In this document: positions 1 through 4,260 of the stretch, piece after piece | How the letters are laid out: each line of letters starts with the position of its first letter | Numbering within the stretch: the stretch's first letter is position 1 | Origin: an uncultured bacterium | Lineage (GTDB): Bacteria; Planctomycetota; Uabimicrobiia; Uabimicrobiales; JABWCH01 | Direction: 5' to 3' | Assembly (NCBI GenBank): GCA_938003875.1 | Contig: CALKWO010000386.1 | Location: 1 to 5,625, forward strand | Length of the DNA stretch: 5,625 nt | Position numbers and translations under genes: made by a program | Notes under the pieces: model-generated | What the model saw: the letters and a program-made list of their open reading frames with translations, nothing else | Databases searched by the model: none | What the model was told of the DNA's origin: nothing

Positions 1-34
1 CCCTCTCCCTTAATTTTCTTTGCTTTTTTTCCAA
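1..34 (-). CDS. 5' end of a second Rpn-family nuclease gene (partial)
   Basis: Read leftward from a TTG at 34-32, the visible eleven codons give MEKKQRKLRER-like sequence identical to the start of the complete nuclease gene at 151-1083, with the same AGGAG ribosome binding site (42-46) seven bases before the start. The gene leaves the window at position 1, so its length and integrity cannot be judged. It is a head-to-tail paralogue or tandem duplicate of the downstream-numbered copy. The identity stops at position 55, so this copy lacks the strong promoter found in front of the complete copy and would depend on read-through or on its own promoter. It could also be only a duplicated 5' fragment. 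Confidence 0.6.
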   Translation of the reverse strand, partial: MEKKQRKLRER

Positions 35-55
35 ATCTTTTCTCCTGAATTTTAT
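1..55. repeat. 55-bp exact direct repeat, copy 1 (nuclease 5' end)
   Basis: This segment is identical base for base to 1050-1104. It covers 34 coding bases, the start codon, the ribosome binding site and 21 bases of leader. It may extend beyond the left edge of the window. The repeat period is 1049 bp, which equals one nuclease gene plus its short flanks, as expected for a tandem duplication. Confidence 0.9.
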
Positions 56-150
56 GAGCTACAAGGACAATGCCTCAATGTACTCAATTCATCCCTTTAT
101 GCTAAGATTAAAGTGATGAGATATTACCAAGAATGATTGGAGATTATAGA

Positions 151-357
151 TCAAGGCAATACCAGGTCAGAAAGATTGTTAGTGGATTTCAAAAGCTCTA
201 ATATTTTTTGCAATTTTTTTACATCAGAAATTTGCTGAATTTTTTTGAAAAAATCCATCCCATCTTTCCCAAATTTCATTTCTAAAAGCATTTCAATTTT
301 GCCTTCGATCTTGCCTTCTTTTCTGCCGATTCTTTGAGCAGTTGTGATGTAGGGCAT
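151..357 (-). CDS. Candidate intragenic RpnS-like antitoxin (C-terminal 68 aa of the nuclease)
   Basis: An ATG at 357-355 (Met243 of the nuclease) lies in frame with the parent gene and would give a 68-residue protein, MPYITTAQRIGRKEGKIE and onward, ending at the same TGA. AAAGGAG at 364-370 lies exactly six bases upstream, a stronger ribosome binding site than that of many full genes here. In E. coli the small variable C-terminal domain of Rpn proteins (RpnS) is translated separately and blocks the toxic full-length nuclease, dimerising through a helix with four-residue repeats. The same repeats are present here just after the internal start. A TACAAT at 391-396 could be a -10 box, but no matching -35 was seen, so translation from the long mRNA is equally possible. 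The function is inferred; the start site and SD are seen. Confidence 0.5.
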   Translation of the reverse strand: MPYITTAQRIGRKEGKIEGKIEMLLEMKFGKDGMDFFKKIQQISDVKKLQKILELLKSTNNLSDLVLP

Positions 358-1083
358 GATAGACTCCTTTTCTAAAAGAATAATCTCGTTATTGTATTGT
401 ATTTCTAATGGTTCAGGAAGTACCATGATTCCATCCAGAAAATAATACAAATCAAATACCTCTTTTTGGCTGTATCCTCTTTCATACAGCATCTTTGTCA
501 GCAAAAATTTCCATTCCGCTCTGCTGGCAAAGTTCTCCTCATAAGCTTTGAGACTAGCGAGGGTAACAATCGCAAAAACATTGGGATTCTTTTCCAGCTC
601 TTTTTCTTTGCCTTTCCAATCCCAGATTTTGCTTACAAGAAAATGGAATTGCATAAACTCTTTCCCAAAGGCTTTCAAACTAAAGTCCCTGGGACAAAAT
701 TTGCTATTGTTATCTGCCAGAATCGCCAGACTGGCAACAGGCTTTTCATATTTATCCCATATCCGATAATGATAGGCATACATTCGTCTGGCAAATTCCT
801 CTTCTCTATACGTCTGAACCTCTATATGGATCAACACCCATATTTCTGTTTTATCTTTCAAATATACTTTCGCAAGCTTATCCACTCTTCTTTTCTTCGA
901 GTCGGACTTGGGTGATATTCTCTGCAACTCCTGATCTAAAAAGACATATCCTCTTGCTTTTTCTATCTGCTCGCTGATGTCAGGAAAATAAAAGTCCAGG
1001 CATTCCCAAAAATACTTTTCCAACACCAGCTTCCAACTTTCATCAAACGCCCTCTCCCTTAATTTTCTTTGCTTTTTTTCCAA
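151..1083 (-). CDS. Rpn-family PD-(D/E)XK nuclease / putative transposase
   Basis: The 310-residue protein has the architecture of the Rpn (recombination-promoting nuclease, Transposase_31-like) family. The N-terminal part has FDESWK (13-18) followed by an aromatic helix ending FYFPDI. The nuclease core shows RRVDKLAKVYL with the candidate catalytic Asp68, then the strand IWVLIHIEVQ with Glu88 and Gln90, then the helix FARRMYAYHYRIWDKY (97-112). The C-terminal part (about 243-310) is a charged helical domain with four-residue repeats. The start is TTG, supported by AGGAG at 1091-1095 with a seven-base spacer; no better ATG lies near. Characterised E. coli Rpn proteins are DNA endonucleases that promote RecA-independent recombination and have been linked to phage defence; that role is inferred here from family membership. 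The gene is preceded by a consensus-like promoter and is followed on the same strand by the second copy. No clear terminator follows the TGA stop. Confidence 0.9.
   Translation of the reverse strand: MEKKQRKLRERAFDESWKLVLEKYFWECLDFYFPDISEQIEKARGYVFLDQELQRISPKSDSKKRRVDKLAKVYLKDKTEIWVLIHIEVQTYREEEFARRMYAYHYRIWDKYEKPVASLAILADNNSKFCPRDFSLKAFGKEFMQFHFLVSKIWDWKGKEKELEKNPNVFAIVTLASLKAYEENFASRAEWKFLLTKMLYERGYSQKEVFDLYYFLDGIMVLPEPLEIQYNNEIILLEKESIMPYITTAQRIGRKEGKIEGKIEMLLEMKFGKDGMDFFKKIQQISDVKKLQKILELLKSTNNLSDLVLP
292..327 (-). repeat. Three 12-bp units encoding four-residue repeats (GRKE-GKIE-GKIE)
   Basis: Residues 253-264 of the nuclease read GRKE, GKIE, GKIE, encoded by three adjacent 12-base units that differ mostly at synonymous or near-synonymous positions. 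They form a charged helix at the start of the proposed antitoxin segment. In known Rpn proteins the number of four-residue repeats in this helix varies between strains. Confidence 0.75.
364..370 (-). promoter_or_regulatory. Internal Shine-Dalgarno AAAGGAG within the nuclease gene
   Basis: Read on the minus strand this is AAAGGAG, encoding Lys239-Glu240 in the nuclease frame, with a six-base spacer to the in-frame ATG of Met243. Sequence and spacing are near ideal for translation initiation and support the intragenic small protein. Confidence 0.6.
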
Positions 1084-1104
1084 ATCTTTTCTCCTGAATT
1101 TTAT
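1050..1104. repeat. 55-bp exact direct repeat, copy 2 (nuclease 5' end)
   Basis: This is the partner of 1-55. It contains the TTG start (1083-1081), the AGGAG site (1091-1095) and part of the leader of the complete nuclease gene. Similarity to the first copy ends abruptly at 1104, between this segment and the promoter, which marks a duplication junction. Confidence 0.9.
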
Positions 1105-1130
1105 CTACCTTCTTCGCATAGCTCACTTTT

Positions 1131-1159
1131 ATTTTAGCGCAGAATCCTTTTCTTGTCAA
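1131..1159 (-). promoter_or_regulatory. Sigma-70-type promoter for the nuclease gene
   Basis: On the minus strand TTGACA (1159-1154) is followed by exactly 17 bases and then TAAAAT (1136-1131). This is a full consensus -35 and a five-of-six -10 at optimal spacing. Transcription would start near 1124, giving a leader of about 40 bases before the TTG start. It lies outside the 55-bp duplicated segment. Confidence 0.75.
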
Positions 1160-1436
1160 GCTAAGTCTTCAATATGACTGGTGTTATTGAGATAGAAACT
1201 ACTTACCAAAAATTGCTTTTCATCCTAAAGTCAAAAAATAAATTTTTTCCCAAATTTTTTCCCAGAAGGAATGAATTTTTACAAATATATGGAATGGAGG
1301 ATATATCGAAAGGTTTTGGCCGTCTTTAAAATTCACCCGCATTGACAAAGCAAACTACTTTAAACATTCTATTCTATTTATACAATTTTTAAATCCTTGG
1401 ATAATGTCGAATTTTCTCTATAGCATGATATTATCA
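1160..1436. other. Non-coding stretch between nuclease promoter and MITE
   Basis: No gene-like reading frame or RNA gene was found. The only structure seen is a perfect tandem of two 12-base units AAATTTTTTCCC at 1240-1263. The stretch is very AT-rich and may include unseen upstream regulatory sequence. Confidence 0.5.
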
Positions 1437-1441
1437 AACTA

Positions 1442-1735
1442 TTACGACTTGTGGCAGTTGAAAAGGCTTTAATCTTTGGCCTGAAAGGCCTATACATACC
1501 AGCCCAGGGCAACACCCTGGGAAATGGGATTATCGTTATATAGCCCTGAAAGGGCGTTACATATCCAGGCACGAAAAATTATATTACGCCCTTTCAGGGC
1601 TAATTTGGGTGTATTTCTATACCCAGGGTGTTCCCCTGGGCTGGTATATGCAACCCCTACGGGGTAAAAAAATCATTATTTCAAAATAAGTTATATCAAT
1701 ATATCGATAGTTTTTCCAACTAGCACAAGTCGTAA
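1442..1735. mobile_element. 294-bp MITE-like element with imperfect terminal inverted repeats
   Basis: The ends are inverted copies: 1442-1464 matches the reverse complement of 1713-1735 at 20 of 23 positions, beginning TTACGACTTGTG. The sequence AACTATTA occurs at 1437-1444 and again at 1734-1741, overlapping the tips. Depending on where the element is cut, this gives a target duplication of CTA, ACTAT or AACTATT. No transposase is encoded. The interior is a symmetric set of GC-rich palindromes. The element is therefore a non-autonomous insertion; the mobilising enzyme is not in the window. The small leftward reading frame across it is an incidental translation of the repeats. Confidence 0.65.
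1478..1665. repeat. Nested REP-like palindromes inside the MITE
   Basis: Five hairpin-forming palindromes are arranged symmetrically: GGCC-TGAAA-GGCC (1478-1490), CCCAGGG-N5-CCCTGGG (1503-1521), GCCC-TGAAA-GGGC (1543-1555), its inverted copy (1588-1600), an inverted copy of the CCCAGGG hairpin (1622-1640), and in addition ACCCC-TAC-GGGGT (1653-1665) opposite the first. The two CCCAGGG modules with flanking ATACCAG match at 25 of about 26 positions as inverted copies. These modules resemble short GC-rich palindromes common between genes in several bacterial phyla, and stand out from the AT-rich surroundings. Confidence 0.75.
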
Positions 1736-1754
1736 CTATTAGGAGTTTTTTGGT

Positions 1755-2510
1755 ATGTTAAATACTATTTTTTTTATGATGGTACTGCTCTCTTCTATTT
1801 CTGCCAATCTTATTTCAATAGCCCAGCATACTGGCTCTAACAACCCCATTACAGAAGGATGGCAAATGTATCAAACAGGTGGAAGTAACTATGGCGCGGT
1901 TCTAAATGACTATGGCTATAATGCATGGCTAATAAATGACTCATCTGCTGAAAATTATAATATTAATGGGAATGGAGGCATTATGGCTTATGACTATAAT
2001 ATTTCTGATGCCATCATTGCTCAAGGAAATCAACATGGATGGAAGCTAAGTGCCAGAATTAGATTAACCAGCAACGGAGACAGTGTAGATGATTCTGTAA
2101 ATTTTTGCTATCGCGATGGTACTACTGATTGGCGTATCCGTTTTGGCACACAAAGCGATGGAGACCCCATTGTACAGACATCTGGCCCAGATTCTTACAC
2201 TGGAAATACTGGCCCTATATATGCTTTGGAAAATGGAAGGAATCAATACCATCTTTATGAATTAGTTTTCGATCCCACATCTCATACAGCAGATCTTTTT
2301 GTAGATGGAATAGAAGTCCTAAGTAACTATGCTGGTAGCTTGCCTGACACAAGAAAATATGTAAGATGGGGAGCGAATGATGAAAGTGGTATAGGCTATG
2401 CTAACTATGCCTATTTGAATTTTTCCGTTCAAGTACCAGAAACAGGAACATGGATATCAAGCCTTTTTGGTTTGAGTATGCTATATTTGCTAAGAAGAAA
2501 ATCTTTGTAG
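1755..2510 (+). CDS. Secreted LamG-like protein with PEP-CTERM-type sorting tail
   Basis: The 251-residue protein starts at an ATG with AGGAG at 1741-1745; an in-frame TAG at 1740-1742 excludes an earlier start. An N-terminal hydrophobic segment (about 4-24) looks like a signal peptide but lacks the usual basic residues. Residues about 30-226 look like a concanavalin A/LamG-type beta-sandwich, with strands such as GWKLSARIRL (95-104), DWRIRFGTQ and YHLYELVFDP followed by TADLFVDGIEVLS (178-190); this fold is inferred from pattern, not from conserved catalytic residues. The tail VPETGTW (227-233), a hydrophobic stretch and RRKS (247-250) is the tripartite exosortase-type signal, with Thr replacing the second Pro of PEP. 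Such proteins are normally exported and anchored or released at the cell surface. The upstream leader is interrupted by the MITE. No clear terminator follows. The ligand is unknown. Confidence 0.82.
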   Translation: MLNTIFFMMVLLSSISANLISIAQHTGSNNPITEGWQMYQTGGSNYGAVLNDYGYNAWLINDSSAENYNINGNGGIMAYDYNISDAIIAQGNQHGWKLSARIRLTSNGDSVDDSVNFCYRDGTTDWRIRFGTQSDGDPIVQTSGPDSYTGNTGPIYALENGRNQYHLYELVFDPTSHTADLFVDGIEVLSNYAGSLPDTRKYVRWGANDESGIGYANYAYLNFSVQVPETGTWISSLFGLSMLYLLRRKSL

Positions 2511-2631
2511 TTTATTGAGCGTAGTCACCTAAGAAGGGAATCTCATACAAAATTTTTCACAATGTGCTTTAATCTATCAATCTTAGACTTAGCCTTAAAG
2601 TGGCGAAATGTAATAGCCAATGGCAACGCCC

Positions 2632-2660
2632 TTGTCAACTAGATTAATCTAACTTATAGT
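2632..2660 (+). promoter_or_regulatory. Candidate promoter for the small membrane protein/lipoprotein unit
   Basis: TTGTCA (2632-2637) and TATAGT (2655-2660) each match five of six consensus bases and are separated by exactly 17 bases. The expected start near 2667 falls at the ribosome binding site AAAGGAG (2666-2672), leaving a very short leader, which lowers confidence. Confidence 0.45.
2640..2651. promoter_or_regulatory. Perfect 12-bp palindrome in the promoter spacer (possible operator)
   Basis: TAGATTAATCTA is a perfect dyad lying between the -35 and -10 hexamers, a position where a bound repressor would block RNA polymerase. TAGATTAAT recurs just before the start codon at 2896. The regulator is unknown and the site could be chance in AT-rich DNA. 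Confidence 0.3.
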
Positions 2661-2678
2661 TTTATAAAGGAGTTAAAA

Positions 2679-2879
2679 ATGGAATCTTGGGCAATTATTA
2701 TGTCTTTAATCGTTATTTGGCTTTTAGTAAGCATTTTTATAAAATATATATGGAAATGTTCAATATTGATGGCATTTATTTACTCATTAACAATAATTTT
2801 ATGCCTTTTTCTATCTTGTGGAAAAGTTAAAAGATGGCATGAAAATAGGAAAAAAGAGCAACAAGATCCAATATTATAG
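2679..2879 (+). CDS. Small two-helix membrane protein, function unknown
   Basis: The 66-residue protein is supported by AAAGGAG at 2666-2672 with a six-base spacer. It has two predicted membrane helices, about residues 4-21 and 27-46, joined by a short basic turn (IKYIWKC), followed by a strongly basic tail KVKRWHENRKK. Two helices with a positive tail suggest both ends face the cytoplasm. It resembles no family that I recognise. It is 16 bases upstream of the repeat lipoprotein gene and the two share the downstream terminator, so they are probably co-transcribed and may act together in the envelope. An alternative start at Met31 would turn residues 31-47 into a lipoprotein-like signal, but it lacks a comparable ribosome binding site. 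Confidence 0.7.
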   Translation: MESWAIIMSLIVIWLLVSIFIKYIWKCSILMAFIYSLTIILCLFLSCGKVKRWHENRKKEQQDPIL

Positions 2880-2895
2880 AAAGAGATAGATTAAT

Positions 2896-3525
2896 ATGTT
2901 AATTTTATTTAAATTTTTTTTATATTTTTTGATATATATATGTTTAGGATGTCAAGGACTCCAACCAGGTGCTGTTCCTGTTAAAGTTGAGCCAAAAGCC
3001 GTTACTGTTGAGCCTAAAGCTATAACTGTTGAGCCAAAAGCAATCAATGTGGAACCTAAAGCTGTCAGTATTGACAAAGTGGTCAACGTGGAACCTAAAG
3101 CTGTTACTGTTGAGCCTAAAGCTGTCAACATAGAACCCAGGGCTGTTACTGTAGAGGCTAAGGCTGTTAACGTAGAACCCAAAGCGGTTAATGTCGAAAT
3201 TCCACGCGAAGCAGTTCATGTTCAAGTTCATCCTAATGCAGTTACAATACAACCTGTTATAACACTAAATGCTGTAGGATATCTTGATGTAAGTGATATA
3301 GTAACAAGAAACCCTGAATATAAAAAAGATACATCAAAAAATAAATTAAATATAGAAAATTTAGAACCTATATCAACTGAAGAGTTAAACAAAATTATTG
3401 ATCTAACATTAAGGCAAAAAATTAATAAAGATTTAAGAATTTTTGTGGACACGATTCATGCTCTATTAGATAAAATTGAAGAAAATAATAAAAAAGGAAT
3501 TTCTTCTCTTCTTTTTAAAAAATAG
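2896..3525 (+). CDS. Putative lipoprotein with VEPKAV heptad-repeat stalk
   Basis: The 209-residue protein begins with a hydrophobic signal (MLILFKFFLYFLIYI) ending LGC, with Cys19 as the likely lipidated residue; the Cys at the -3 position makes the lipobox atypical. Residues 31-99 are nine heptads of the form VEPKAV(T/N/S) with one shortened six-residue unit, IDKVVN (59-64), followed by degenerate units to about residue 120. The alternating Val, Pro and Lys/Glu resemble an extended or beta-type fibre and recall the Pro-rich spacer of TonB and valine/proline repeats in phage structural proteins. Residues about 140-209 are charged and probably helical. The start ATG has only a weak A/G-rich site (AAGAGA), consistent with translation coupled to the gene 16 bases upstream. 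The intrinsic terminator follows 13 bases after the stop. The function is unknown; a periplasm-spanning or surface stalk is inferred. Confidence 0.82.
   Translation: MLILFKFFLYFLIYICLGCQGLQPGAVPVKVEPKAVTVEPKAITVEPKAINVEPKAVSIDKVVNVEPKAVTVEPKAVNIEPRAVTVEAKAVNVEPKAVNVEIPREAVHVQVHPNAVTIQPVITLNAVGYLDVSDIVTRNPEYKKDTSKNKLNIENLEPISTEELNKIIDLTLRQKINKDLRIFVDTIHALLDKIEENNKKGISSLLFKK
2986..3192 (+). repeat. 21-bp tandem repeat encoding VEPKAV(T/N) heptads
   Basis: Nine 21-base units plus one 18-base unit encode the heptads of the lipoprotein. The units vary mainly at third codon positions (GAG/GAA, CCA/CCT/CCC, GCT/GCC/GCA/GCG) while the residues stay nearly constant. That pattern indicates an old array held by selection on the protein, not a recent DNA-level expansion. 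Confidence 0.9.
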
Positions 3526-3538
3526 AGAATTTTGACAT

Positions 3539-3578
3539 AAGAGGTAGCATGCATCTAAGTTGCATTCTACCTCTTTTT
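3539..3578 (+). terminator. Intrinsic terminator after the lipoprotein gene
   Basis: The arms 3539-3553 and 3561-3575 pair at 14 of 15 positions (AAGAGGTAG-C-ATGCA against TGCAT-T-CTACCTCTT) around a seven-base loop, and the 3' arm runs into a run of five T (3574-3578). This closes the 2679-3525 unit. The stem is nearly symmetric and could also act on leftward transcripts. Confidence 0.88.
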
Positions 3579-3947
3579 GGGATCAAACAAATCATTATTT
3601 CTTTTCTCCTTCACACCTTGTCTATCCTGATTTCTAGGCGAATATTTTGTAGGTCTTGTGGTTTGAAGTGTGAGACCTTTTCGCCAGATAGGGTAGTGGA
3701 GGAGATTTTTCCCAGGCAGATTCCTCCCTTGTCATCAAGATTTTGGGAGGAAAAGGTATGGGGTCGATTTGTCGAATAATTCGCTACATAAGAAATAATT
3801 ATATCAGCGATTTTAACTATTTGGGATAAAAACGATTGCATTATACTCTCAAGAGATCAGCCTTATGATTTCATGCTCTTAGAGATTTTCGGAAAGTGCG
3901 GTTTTGATTTCACTTTAAATTGTTATGCTAAAAATACTTTTATAGCT
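3579..3947. other. Non-coding region with several hairpins
   Basis: No convincing gene was found; two overlapping opposite frames around 3549-3841 lack ribosome binding sites and family resemblance. The part 3640-3770 is visibly richer in G and C than its flanks and has inverted repeats AGGTCT/AGACCT (3651-3656, 3673-3678) and TTCCTCCC/GGGAGGAA (3721-3728, 3745-3752). Further on are the palindrome CGAATAATTCG (3773-3783) and the arms CTCTCAAGAG/CTCTTAGAG (3846-3855, 3876-3884). It could be a decayed gene or repeat, or a structured RNA; none can be shown. Confidence 0.35.
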
Positions 3948-3953
3948 ATATTT

Positions 3954-4191
3954 CGTGGATTTCGCCAGTAGGAATGCAAATTTTTATAATTTTATCTCAT
4001 TGTATGAGAATAAATAACTTATAAAATCATACAAAATTTTGCTTCTAAAGGAAGAGATGATTTTTGCCTTTCAAACCCCATTTGTGAAAAATTTTTGAAG
4101 CAAGTTTGATTAGTGGGTGTATTCATGAAACCCAGTATTCATAAAGATTAGAAAATTCCCCTTTTTGTGAAAATACCTGTCGAAATCCACG
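3954..4191. mobile_element. 238-bp MITE-like element with 6-bp target duplication
   Basis: The terminal inverted repeats 3954-3968 (CGTGGATTTCGCCAG) and 4177-4191 match at 14 of 15 positions. ATATTT flanks both ends directly (3948-3953 and 4192-4197), as a target site duplication would. No protein is encoded. The interior holds a hairpin TCTCAT-TGT-ATGAGA (3995-4009, extended by a bulged TTTA/TAAA pair), TTGCTTC/GAAGCAA arms, and TGGGT-N11-ACCCA. The ends differ from those of the element at 1442-1735, so a different transposase is implied. It sits about 60 bases upstream of the lipoprotein gene at 4261. Confidence 0.7.
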
Positions 4192-4223
4192 ATATTTGAT
4201 ATGGTTCTAGCCCAAAAGTACAA

Positions 4224-4257
4224 TTGACTAAGCTATAGTCTATAATTTCAAGGAAGG
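4224..4257 (+). promoter_or_regulatory. Weak -10/-35-like boxes and ribosome binding site for the large lipoprotein
   Basis: TATAAT (4241-4246) is a perfect -10 box but TTGACT (4224-4229) lies only 11 bases before it, too close for a normal promoter; GACTA/TAGTC arms (4226-4230, 4236-4240) overlap both. AGGAAGG at 4251-4257 is the ribosome binding site: AGGA lies six bases before the ATG at 4261. Confidence 0.3.
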
Positions 4258-4260
4258 ATG

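Noticed and set aside
49..80. Possible leftward promoter TTGAGG-N18-TAAAAT for the left nuclease copy
   Set aside because: The predicted transcript start would fall at or inside the ribosome binding site and the -35 match is poor.
466..915. Rightward open frames opposite the nuclease gene (466-915, 548-769)
   Set aside because: They are antisense shadows of the well-supported Rpn gene, with no ribosome binding site and no family-like sequence.
1378..1572. Leftward 64-codon frame rich in Pro, Tyr and Phe
   Set aside because: It is a translation of the palindromes in the MITE, has no convincing ribosome binding site and crosses the element border.
1676..1710. Outward promoter at the right end of the first MITE (TTTCAA-N17-TATCGA)
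   Set aside because: Only half of each consensus hexamer matches; not supportable in such AT-rich sequence.
2064..2252. Leftward 62-codon frame inside the PEP-CTERM gene
   Set aside because: It is an antisense shadow of a gene with clear signal peptide and sorting tail.
2986..3192. Regular short repeats that might suggest a CRISPR array
   Set aside because: Units are contiguous 21-mers with no spacers, and they are in frame within a gene.
2944..3452. Leftward frames opposite the heptad-repeat lipoprotein, some with regular ALGSTVT-type repeats
   Set aside because: Their repeats are the mirror of the 21-bp array; codon variation keeps the forward heptad, not the reverse one.
3549..3841. Opposite-strand frames at 3549-3779 (+) and 3611-3841 (-)
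   Set aside because: The forward one starts inside the terminator stem; neither has a ribosome binding site or recognisable domain. A decayed gene cannot be excluded.
2543..4040. 14-bp direct repeat TCATACAAAATTTT at 2543-2556 and 4027-4040
   Set aside because: It is short and AT-rich, the flanks do not match, and only the second copy lies in a MITE, so it is probably chance.
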